NCBI GenBank assembly: GCA_017622155.1
Contig: JAGARS010000008.1
Coordinates: 1 to 8,799 of the forward strand
DNA from: Peptococcaceae bacterium
GTDB taxonomy: Bacteria; Bacillota; Peptococcia; Peptococcales; Peptococcaceae
Direction of reading: 5' to 3'
Length of the DNA stretch: 8,799 nucleotides
Numbering within the stretch: position 1 is the stretch's first letter; the number at the start of each line of letters is the position of its first letter. This document shows, piece by piece, positions 1 to 6,397 of the stretch. Under the pieces are notes generated by a model that saw only the letters and a program-made list of their open reading frames with translations, was not told where the DNA came from and ran no database searches. The position numbers and the translations under genes are program-made.

Positions 1-408
1 ATTCCCTGTTTTCTTAAATACAAAAAATGGTGGAATATCTTTCAAATTCGTTCCTTCGTTTAACAATGCAAATGTTGTCTCTAAAATTATGTTTCCTTTT
101 TTCTTTGTATCAGTCAACATATTTCCCGGTGCCCTATTATCCCCATAGTACCTAAAAATGCCTGTTTCTTCATCTAAATAATCAGGCCATTCCAACTCTT
201 CCATCGAAGTGTACAATACAATATACGCATATTTTCCTGAGCCGTCCTCACGTAGTTTTTGTCTAAATCCACCCGAATTTTCACAGCCAGGAATCAGCTT
301 GTGAAAAGGCTCTGCAGATAGATTGGGTGCTGTTCCACCTTTATAAATGCAATCAATATATAAATCCGACTGTTCAAGATTTTCAAACAACACTTCTTTT
401 TGTGCCAT
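1..408 (-). CDS. AspBHI/MspJI-type modification-dependent restriction endonuclease, N-terminal part (gene runs off the left edge)
   Basis: The first 136 codons are visible and in frame to the window edge; the C-terminal part, where a nuclease domain would lie, is missing. The start is ATG at 408, preceded by AAAGGTGAT with a short spacer. Residues about 60-112 contain a run with W74-P-D, L78-D, T82-G, Y87-Y-G-D-N-R and P94-G, followed by a G-N-I-I-L segment. I recognise this as the conserved core of the AspBHI N-terminal (RE_AspBHI_N) domain, the SRA-like domain that recognises modified cytosine in this family. The known role is cutting DNA that carries 5-methyl- or 5-hydroxymethylcytosine, as a defence against modified phage or foreign DNA. 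Such enzymes usually act without a partner methyltransferase, and none is seen here. Codon use is AT-rich compared with genes to the right, which suggests horizontal acquisition. Family assignment is by remembered motif, not by search; the protein could have a different effector domain fused to this sensor. Confidence 0.72.
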   Translation of the reverse strand, partial: MAQKEVLFENLEQSDLYIDCIYKGGTAPNLSAEPFHKLIPGCENSGGFRQKLREDGSGKYAYIVLYTSMEELEWPDYLDEETGIFRYYGDNRAPGNMLTDTKKKGNIILETTFALLNEGTNLKDIPPFFVFKKTGN

Positions 409-459
409 AGAATCACCTTTTTCAATATTGTATACTTATAGTTACCTTATCGTGCCTTT

Positions 460-488
460 ATTATACCACATAAAGTTTTACCCGTCAT
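460..488 (-). promoter_or_regulatory. Sigma-A-like promoter of the restriction endonuclease gene
   Basis: Reading the minus strand, a perfect -10 box TATAAT (460-465) lies 17 bp downstream of ATGACG (483-488), which matches four of six bases of the -35 consensus TTGACA. The start codon at 408 lies about 50 nt further on, leaving a short leader with the AAAGGTGAT ribosome binding site. This is a well-spaced housekeeping promoter, so the gene is probably expressed on its own rather than from a longer operon. Confidence 0.6.
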
Positions 489-683
489 CGAATTATTGTT
501 TGTTAAAAAGATGTAAATAAAAACAGCACTGCACTTATCCATCATGGATTAGCACAATGCCGTATTAACTCTTTCCAATTATTTTGCAGAATATCACGTA
601 GTATCTGTAACAAAAATAAAATCAGAAAAAACAATAGAAAACTTATTACGTTGTTACTTTATTACATTCCGCACGATATTTTC
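489..683. other. AT-rich intergenic DNA without a supported gene
   Basis: No reading frame with a ribosome binding site is visible on either strand. The only local structure is an interrupted palindrome ATCCAT-C-ATGGAT at 537-549, upstream of the restriction-gene promoter, which could be a small operator. Stop codons are frequent in all frames. The stretch continues rightward into the repeat cluster and the terminator, making about 500 bp between the restriction gene and the phosphoketolase terminator without a recognisable gene. Confidence 0.5.
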
Positions 684-728
684 GTGATGTTTTGTGACGT
701 TTTTGTGACGCTTTTATAGACGTTTTTT
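684..728 (+). repeat. Tandem ~11-bp GTGACGTTTTT-type direct repeats
   Basis: Four consecutive units are visible: GTGATGTTTT (684-693), GTGACGTTTTT (694-704), GTGACGCTTTT (705-715) and the more divergent ATAGACGTTTTTT (716-728). The period of 10-12 bp is about one helical turn, so each copy of the GAYG core faces the same side of the DNA, as expected for an array of protein-binding sites. A looser copy, TATGACGTTTTA, follows at 748-759. The array lies upstream of the restriction gene, in non-coding AT-rich DNA. It may be an operator array, plasmid- or phage-type iterons, or a decayed coding remnant; nothing nearby decides which. Confidence 0.55.
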
Positions 729-816
729 CGTGTCAACCAACAATGTTATGACGTTTTATACGTATTTTTTATAATAAAAGTATTATAAAAATAAAATATA
801 TAGACTAACAATAGAT

Positions 817-845
817 AAAAAACGTCATTACGTCATATACGTCAA
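817..845. repeat. Cluster of three ACGTCA boxes in opposite orientation to the 684-728 repeats
   Basis: ACGTCA occurs at 822-827, 830-835 and 839-844, spaced 8 and 9 bp apart. The first is preceded by a run of A, so it is the reverse complement of the TGACGTTTT unit repeated at 694-704 and 750-758. Together with the left array this forms a loose inverted arrangement flanking an almost pure A/T stretch at about 762-803. The arrangement recalls replication origins or multi-site operators, but no initiator or regulator gene is in view. Confidence 0.45.
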
Positions 846-906
846 ATGGCTGGATGGTGAGTAACAGCAATACAGCCTAGTCAAGCGTAGACTATAAAAC
901 CAGGAA

Positions 907-940
907 AAACCCCCGTTGGTGGCTAGACCAACGGGGGTTT
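907..940 (-). terminator. Intrinsic terminator of the phosphoketolase gene, probably bidirectional
   Basis: A perfect 14-bp inverted repeat (arms 907-920 and 927-940, each containing CCCCCGTTGG or its complement) encloses a 6-nt loop. On the minus strand the stem ends in GGGGGTTTTT, giving the G/C stem plus U-tract of a rho-independent terminator, about 60 nt past the xfp stop codon. On the plus strand the stem ends in GGGGGTTTCTT, so it may also stop transcription coming from the left. It coincides with the change from AT-rich accessory-like DNA to the core-like genes. Confidence 0.85.
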
Positions 941-1001
941 CTTATTGCCTTCCAGAACTAAGATGATACTTAACTCTCAATCTGCAATATACAGTTTTAC
1001 T

Positions 1002-3353
1002 TTATTTACTCCATTTCCAGTCTGCTACTTCCGGCATATCTACACCGTATTCACGGATATACTGGCTGTGTTCTACCAGTTTGTTTTTCATTTCCTGTAC
1101 GATGGCGGCGCCTTTGTTCTGCAAAGACGGCACCAGTTTGATCGCATCTATTACCAGATGGAACCGGTCGATATCGTTCTGTACACGCATATCAAACGGT
1201 GTGGTAATGGTGCCTTCTTCTTTGTAGCCGCGCACATGAAGGTCTTTATTGGCTCTGCGGTAGGTGAGCTCGTGAATCAGTGATGGATATCCATGATATG
1301 CAAAGAGTATCGGTTTATCTTTGGTAAATATCATGTCATAATCGCTCTGGGTGAGCCCGTGCGGATGCTGAGACACATCCTGCAGGCGCATCAGATCCAC
1401 CACATTGACTACGCGAATTTTCAGTTCCGGCAGTTTTTCATGCAGTATCGATACCGCTGCCAGTGTTTCCAGTGTTGGGGCATCGCCGCAGCATGCCATC
1501 ACAATATCCGGCTCTGCTCCTGCATCATTGGATGCCCAGTCCCAAATGCCAATGCCCTGGGTGCAGTGTTTTACCGCCTGCTCCATAGTGAGCCACTGCG
1601 GACGCGGATGTTTGGATGTCACCATCACATTGATGTAGTTGCGGCTGCGCACGCAATGGTCGAAACAGCTTAATAAGCAGTTTGTATCCGGCGGAAAATA
1701 CATCCGCACTACATCTGCTTTCTTATTAGCCAGATGATCGATAAAGCCCGGATCCTGATGGGTATATCCATTGTGGTCCTGCTGCCATACATTGGACGAC
1801 AGTATATAGTTCAGAGATGCAATTTCGGCTCTCCAAGGCAGTTCACTGGTCACTTTCAGCCATTTGGCGTGCTGAGAAGCCATAGAATCTACCACACGGA
1901 TAAATGCTTCATAGCTGTTGAAAATGCCGTGTCTTCCTGTAAGCAGATATCCTTCCAGCCAGCCTTCACAGCAATGCTCCGACAGCATGGAGTCTACAAT
2001 ACGGCCTTCTGTGTCTAAATATTCATCGCCTTCTACTGTAGCGGCATTCCATGCACGGTCCGTCACTTCAAATACTTTATTCAAACGGTTGGACATGGTT
2101 TCGTCCGGCCCGAATACACGGAAGGTATCGGGATTCAGGTTCACAATATCTCGCACAAATGCGCCCAGTTCCATCATATCCTGCGCTTCTACAGCACCCG
2201 GTGCCGGCACATCCAGCGCATACTCACGAAAATCAGGCAGTTTCAAATCACGCAATAACAATCCGCCATTGGCATGGGGGTTGGCACCCATACGGCGATT
2301 GCCTTTCGGTGCAAATGCTTTCAATTCCGGTACCAGGTCGCCTTCTGCGGTAAACAGTTCTTCCGGATGATAGCTTTTCATCCACGCTTCCACCATTTGC
2401 ACATGCTCCGGCCGCGCCATACTGATTGGCACCTGATGGGCACGGAATGTGTCTTCTATTTTTTTGCCGTCTACTTCTTTCGGCCCGGTCCAGCCTTTTG
2501 GCGCACGCAGAATAATCATCGGCCAGTAATATGGCATCTCAAGTATGCCGTCTCGCGCATTCTTTTGAATTGTCAAAATATCCTGATATGCATGTTCCAG
2601 CGCCTGCGCCATAGCCTCGTGCATAGCATCATGCTCGCTGCCTTCTACGAAATATGGCTTCCAGCCCATGCCTTCAAAGAATTTTCGCAAATCTTCATTT
2701 GGAATGCGGGCCAGAATGGTTGGGTTGGCAATTTTGTATCCATTCAGATGCAGAATCGGCAATACTGCCCCATCCCGCACCGGACTTAAGAATTTATTGC
2801 TCTGCCAGGCGGTAGCCAGCGGTCCTGTTTCTGCTTCGCCGTCACCTACCACACAAGCTGCAATTAAATCCGGATTGTCAAATACCGCACCAAATGCATG
2901 AGCCAGCGAATAGCCCAGTTCACCGCCTTCATGAATAGACCCCGGTGTTTCCGGTGCCACATGACTGGATACGCCGCCCGGGAAAGAAAACTGTTTGAAC
3001 AGCTTTTGTAAGCCATCTTTGTCCTGCCCCACATTTGGATATACTTCGCTATAGCTGCCATCCATCCAGTCCTGCGCTACCATAGCATTGCCGCCATGCC
3101 CCGGCCCGGACAGGTAAATCATGTTGATATCGTATTTGTTAATCATACGATTCAGATGTGTGTAAATAAAGTTTTGCCCCGGCACAGTACCCCAATGCCC
3201 AACAATTTTACGCTTAATCTGATCGCGGGTCAGCGGTGTTTCTAAAAGCGGATTATCTAATAAATACAGCTGTCCCACCGACAGATAATTAGACGCACGC
3301 CACCATTTGTCCAGTAAATGCAGTTCCTGTTCGTTTAAAATCTGTTTCATCAT
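1002..3353 (-). CDS. xfp: Xylulose-5-phosphate/fructose-6-phosphate phosphoketolase
   Basis: A cytosolic thiamine-diphosphate enzyme that cleaves xylulose-5-P (and often fructose-6-P) with inorganic phosphate to acetyl-P plus glyceraldehyde-3-P or erythrose-4-P. Acetyl-P can then yield acetate and ATP or acetyl-CoA. The 783-residue length is full for the family. Visible hallmarks are GHWGTVPG (52-59), SGPGHGGNA (82-90), the H131 and [10 protein letters not shown] (139-148) region, and the ThDP/metal motif [14 protein letters not shown] (170-183) followed by [11 protein letters not shown] (202-212). The C-terminal half has the [17 protein letters not shown] and [13 protein letters not shown] segments typical of the family. 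Two adjacent ATGs begin the frame; I chose the first, at 3353, because AGAAGGAGG ends six bases before it. The gene stands alone, with its own promoter and terminator. The dual substrate range is family knowledge; sequence alone does not show which sugar is preferred. Confidence 0.97.
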   Translation of the reverse strand: MMKQILNEQELHLLDKWWRASNYLSVGQLYLLDNPLLETPLTRDQIKRKIVGHWGTVPGQNFIYTHLNRMINKYDINMIYLSGPGHGGNAMVAQDWMDGSYSEVYPNVGQDKDGLQKLFKQFSFPGGVSSHVAPETPGSIHEGGELGYSLAHAFGAVFDNPDLIAACVVGDGEAETGPLATAWQSNKFLSPVRDGAVLPILHLNGYKIANPTILARIPNEDLRKFFEGMGWKPYFVEGSEHDAMHEAMAQALEHAYQDILTIQKNARDGILEMPYYWPMIILRAPKGWTGPKEVDGKKIEDTFRAHQVPISMARPEHVQMVEAWMKSYHPEELFTAEGDLVPELKAFAPKGNRRMGANPHANGGLLLRDLKLPDFREYALDVPAPGAVEAQDMMELGAFVRDIVNLNPDTFRVFGPDETMSNRLNKVFEVTDRAWNAATVEGDEYLDTEGRIVDSMLSEHCCEGWLEGYLLTGRHGIFNSYEAFIRVVDSMASQHAKWLKVTSELPWRAEIASLNYILSSNVWQQDHNGYTHQDPGFIDHLANKKADVVRMYFPPDTNCLLSCFDHCVRSRNYINVMVTSKHPRPQWLTMEQAVKHCTQGIGIWDWASNDAGAEPDIVMACCGDAPTLETLAAVSILHEKLPELKIRVVNVVDLMRLQDVSQHPHGLTQSDYDMIFTKDKPILFAYHGYPSLIHELTYRRANKDLHVRGYKEEGTITTPFDMRVQNDIDRFHLVIDAIKLVPSLQNKGAAIVQEMKNKLVEHSQYIREYGVDMPEVADWKWSK

Positions 3354-3399
3354 GCAACGCCTCCTTCTAAATATGTTTTGTTATATCTTTGTCAGTTCT

Positions 3400-3428
3400 A
3401 TTGTAGCATATTTCTGCTGTATCGTCAC
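3400..3428 (-). promoter_or_regulatory. Sigma-A-like promoter of xfp
   Basis: On the minus strand TACAAT (3400-3405) is a five-of-six match to the -10 box, 17 bp downstream of GTGACG (3423-3428), a four-of-six match to the -35 box. The xfp start codon lies 46 nt beyond the -10 box. A small dyad AAACT-GCA-AGTTT (3452-3464) sits just upstream and could be a regulator site or part of a weak terminator for the gene upstream. Confidence 0.5.
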
Positions 3429-3482
3429 GGAACATTGAAAAGAATTTGTCTAAACTGCAAGTTTCTATGCTGCTTCGCCTTT

Positions 3483-4118
3483 TTATTTTTTCTTCAGCGT
3501 GGCAATCGTCTGCCCTTCCATACGGAACTCCACTTCTTCAATGCTGTCAAACTGACACAGCGTACGGGCAATAGATTCCAGCGCATTTGCGGTATCAGCA
3601 GTTCCATCCAGCGCCTGCCCAAGTTCATGGCTGAAATCCACAATGCATTTCTTCTGCTCCTGCTTCACATTAATATCTAACAGCTGTGTGCCTTGCGGTA
3701 TCACAGCTGTCAGGCCGCTATTGCTGTCCGGTCCTTCCAGAAGTGTTTCTATGGTGGCCCGCGCCATGCCTTCTACTTTAGGAATCGACTTTTCCTGTTT
3801 CACCAAATTCTCGCCGGAGCTGTCACCAAAATACAATGCCACTGTAATTTCCTGCACCGGTGCCCCCATCGTCTGTACCGGCTCATAGGTTTCTTCGATT
3901 CTAATGTCTTCAATCGATGGAATTTCCGGCTGATTCTGCTGAATTTCCTCCCCGCTTTCCGGTGAATTTTCTGCCGGCTCCAGTGCAACTTCCTGCCGCA
4001 ATTCCTGACGCATCTGCATCATTGTTTCCCTGGCTTCGGTACATCCGGTCAGCCACAGTGCCGCTAATATCAGCACAAAAGCCAGCCTGTGAAACGGTTT
4101 CTTTGTATTGTTTTTCAT
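3483..4118 (-). CDS. GerM-domain sporulation/germination lipoprotein
   Basis: A 211-residue exported lipoprotein. A basic N-terminus and a hydrophobic stretch (about 12-22) lead to the lipobox L23-T-G-C26, so it should be lipid-anchored at C26. Residues about 27-85 are a polar linker rich in Glu, Gln and Pro. Residues about 90-206 fit a single GerMN domain (LYFGDSSGENLV, GMARATIETLLEGP, LTAVIPQGTQLLDINV, CIVDFSHEL). Bacillus subtilis GerM carries two such domains and is needed for sporulation and germination; this shorter protein resembles the many single-domain relatives in Clostridia. The start ATG is preceded by GGAGG with a 9-base spacer. It follows gerC by 97 bp on the same strand, in which I see no strong terminator, so it may be read through from the ger operon or have its own promoter: a CATATTCT box at about 4159-4166 on the minus strand vaguely recalls the sigma-E -10 element. 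Function beyond the domain family is inference. Confidence 0.82.
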   Translation of the reverse strand: MKNNTKKPFHRLAFVLILAALWLTGCTEARETMMQMRQELRQEVALEPAENSPESGEEIQQNQPEIPSIEDIRIEETYEPVQTMGAPVQEITVALYFGDSSGENLVKQEKSIPKVEGMARATIETLLEGPDSNSGLTAVIPQGTQLLDINVKQEQKKCIVDFSHELGQALDGTADTANALESIARTLCQFDSIEEVEFRMEGQTIATLKKK

Positions 4119-4217
4119 AATACAATGCCTCCATTCTGATTGTTTGTCCTGCTAACAGAATATGCGCACTGTATAAATTTCATGCCTGGATCCGTGTCTT
4201 CGTTTTTTTAGCTATTG

Positions 4218-5321
4218 TTATTGTATCTCAATAGAAGTATTTATTTCAAACACAACAGGCATTGCTGCAAACTGCTCGGGCCATTTATCTGCATGTACAA
4301 GTTCCGGATGCCATGCATACAGCCATCGCCCCATATGAAACACATCGGTTCCATCTTTTTGCGCCTGCTGAAAGGTGTCGCGAATATGCTCCAGCGCCTG
4401 TTCTTCTACACGTGTCTGAATGCTGTGAATCACTTTCTCCGCTTCAGCACTGTCACGCCAGCTGTCATACCCGGAAATAATTTTGATAACAGCGCGCAGC
4501 GTGGCTTTTATCTGTAACGGCTCTTCAGATTGAATCTCCCATTTGCATTTTTTCTTATCCAGCTCCACTACAATCTGCCCGTATTCATCCGGCAATGTCA
4601 CTATTTCGCTGCCGCCTACAGTCCAGTAATATCCTGAAAGCCAGTCTTTGTCTACCCAGTCTGCCAATGCACCATCTCGCACCAATGCTGCACCTTCCAG
4701 ACGCAGCTCTTTTTTCTCCTCCAGCACCAGATGCGGAATCACAATTGTTTCAGCCAGGCCATTGTGTGCCGACAGAAAATATGCATTTACAATTGCGTCA
4801 CTGCTATGTACACGCCGGCGCTGATCTTTCAATAGATTGTCCATATAAAAAATATCCATTTTGGCCAGCTCTGCGCTGTCAGACAAAAGTTTTCCCGCAT
4901 CGCCTTCTATAGCCAGCAGTCTGGTGCGTCTGCGCAGTACATTTTCTTTCAAGAGATAATCCAGAGCCTGCCCCACATCATGACGAAGAACGCCATCCCC
5001 CAGAATCACAAGATCCAAATGATCCAGATATATTTCCCGCGGCGCTGCCAGCGCAATCTGCTGCATGGTTTCACCGACAGATGTGCCGGTTCCTGTCATC
5101 GTCCACAAATTATCACTGGTTACTGTCTCCTTGTCTGCACTGGGAATGATTAACTGCAATGCCGTCTGGTATTGGCTGTCTTTATAATCTATGGCTATCA
5201 CCTGAGCCAGCGCAAGCTGATTCAGTTCTTTTTTATCCCAGCAGCCGCTGCAAAACAAAAGCGTCATTACAAGCAATGGCACCACACGAATCCATGTACC
5301 GTATTCCAGCCAGAACTTCAT
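4218..5321 (-). CDS. gerC: Spore germination receptor subunit C, Ger(x)C family lipoprotein
   Basis: The third subunit of a GerA-type germinant receptor, 367 residues, expected to sit as a lipoprotein on the outer face of the spore inner membrane. The N-terminus has a hydrophobic stretch (about 13-23) ending in F-C-S-G-C27, followed directly by WDKKELNQLALAQVIAID, the classic GerC start of the mature protein (CWD..EL......IGID). The C-terminal half (about 180-360) fits the Ger(x)C domain, with the YDSW segment and a helical region near the end. The frame stays open far upstream to 5756, but that part lies inside gerB and has no family resemblance. The start at 5321 is supported by GGAGGG seven bases upstream, by the signal peptide, and by the ATGA overlap with the gerB stop. 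The tight overlap suggests translational coupling, as expected for receptor subunits made in fixed proportion. The lipobox -3 residue is Cys, a slightly unusual choice. Confidence 0.9.
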   Translation of the reverse strand: MKFWLEYGTWIRVVPLLVMTLLFCSGCWDKKELNQLALAQVIAIDYKDSQYQTALQLIIPSADKETVTSDNLWTMTGTGTSVGETMQQIALAAPREIYLDHLDLVILGDGVLRHDVGQALDYLLKENVLRRRTRLLAIEGDAGKLLSDSAELAKMDIFYMDNLLKDQRRRVHSSDAIVNAYFLSAHNGLAETIVIPHLVLEEKKELRLEGAALVRDGALADWVDKDWLSGYYWTVGGSEIVTLPDEYGQIVVELDKKKCKWEIQSEEPLQIKATLRAVIKIISGYDSWRDSAEAEKVIHSIQTRVEEQALEHIRDTFQQAQKDGTDVFHMGRWLYAWHPELVHADKWPEQFAAMPVVFEINTSIEIQ

Positions 5322-6397
5322 TCCCGTTCCCTCCGTTTCATTGCCAAAACTGCTATCAAGCCAAGCATCACCGGCAAGAAAAACAGCATCACCTTTGCCA
5401 GTATCGCCTCCACGCGTAAAAATATCATCGTATTTTCTATCGCTGTCATGCCTAAAAACACAAGCAGTGCTATCCCCCAGTGCAAATAAGGATTCGCCTG
5501 TTTTTTTACAAGCTGATGCACACCTTCCGATGCGCACCACAAAAACATACTCCCGATTGTCATTACAATTGCCATCCACAATACCATAAACAACGATTCT
5601 GTTTGATCTATCAGCGCACCGATTTCTACCATGCGCACCAGATGTATCGGAATCCAAAGCACTGCCTGTAAGCTGTACTGCCCCAAAACACTCAGTGCAT
5701 ATGCAGTCCATACTATCAGTGACAGAGCACCGATCCCTACAGCAGCCAATACCCATTTATGCATGGTTTGCTTATCTGCGCTTGCCGGATACAGCATAAA
5801 CACACTCAGCAGGCTGCTGTAGCAAAATACACTGTGCACAGCCGCTTCCTGCATTTGCGCTGTATTTTGTATTTGGATTGGCAGCGCATATTCCGGATGA
5901 AATAAATCAGCTGTACCGGCTATGGAGACGGTCATCATAAGCACAATGGAGCCAATACACAGCATATTCAGCCGTGCAAGTGCTTCCAGACCGCCTTTGC
6001 TCATCCATCCTGTCAGCAGCGCTATTACAGCACACAGCACAATGCGCGGCGTGTCCGGCAGCAATTGTTTCTGTGCCGCATCGACAAAACTATATAAAAT
6101 CAGCACCGCAAAGAGCAGATACCATAAACAAAACAACAGTCCGGTAATTGTTCCAATGGCAGCATGCCGCTGACGCAAAGCTGTAACAAAACCCATATTC
6201 GGCATATGCCGTCCCCAATAACGTCCGATTAAAATTATACAGATTGCTGCAAGGATGCCGGCTAAAACAGCGCCTAAACCGGCCGTTCCGTTTCCCCGCA
6301 CCAGAAAATAAGGCAAGAGCCAGAACAGACCGCTTTGCTGAATCATCAGCACCAGAAAAAAAATTTCACGATTTGAAATTATTTTGCTGCTGCCCAC
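5318..6397 (-). CDS. gerB: Spore germination receptor subunit B, GerAB-type membrane permease
   Basis: The integral membrane subunit of the germinant receptor, related to amino-acid/polyamine (APC) transporters. In characterised receptors this subunit binds the germinant, e.g. an amino acid. About 359 residues and roughly ten hydrophobic segments match the family. The N-terminal ISNREIFFLVLMIQQSGLFWLLPYF is the usual GerAB opening (helix 1), and the C-terminus is a short basic tail. Start choice: an in-frame ATG lies at 6406, but the Shine-Dalgarno AAAGGAG (6407-6413 on the minus strand) abuts it with no spacer, so I prefer the GTG three codons later, which has a 9-base spacer. Either start lies inside the 3' end of gerA (32- or 41-nt overlap), and the stop overlaps the gerC start as ATGA. 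The germinant cannot be told from the sequence. Confidence 0.9.
   Translation of the reverse strand: MGSSKIISNREIFFLVLMIQQSGLFWLLPYFLVRGNGTAGLGAVLAGILAAICIILIGRYWGRHMPNMGFVTALRQRHAAIGTITGLLFCLWYLLFAVLILYSFVDAAQKQLLPDTPRIVLCAVIALLTGWMSKGGLEALARLNMLCIGSIVLMMTVSIAGTADLFHPEYALPIQIQNTAQMQEAAVHSVFCYSSLLSVFMLYPASADKQTMHKWVLAAVGIGALSLIVWTAYALSVLGQYSLQAVLWIPIHLVRMVEIGALIDQTESLFMVLWMAIVMTIGSMFLWCASEGVHQLVKKQANPYLHWGIALLVFLGMTAIENTMIFLRVEAILAKVMLFFLPVMLGLIAVLAMKRRERE

Noticed and set aside
448..546. Short minus-strand frame (about 31 codons) starting ATGATG at 546, ahead of the restriction gene
   Set aside because: It has no ribosome binding site, overlaps the promoter of the restriction gene, and has no recognisable features.
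684..845. CRISPR array
   Set aside because: The repeat units are about 11 bp, contiguous and imperfect, with no spacers of regular length and no cas genes.
945..2901. Several plus-strand open frames of 77-171 codons over the phosphoketolase gene
   Set aside because: They are complementary-strand shadows of xfp, overlap one another, lack ribosome binding sites and show no recognisable domains.
5322..5756. In-frame extension of gerC upstream to 5756, giving a 512-residue protein
   Set aside because: The extension is antiphase sequence inside gerB, has no family resemblance, and lacks the signal peptide position. The ATG at 5321 has a good ribosome binding site and starts a lipoprotein signal.
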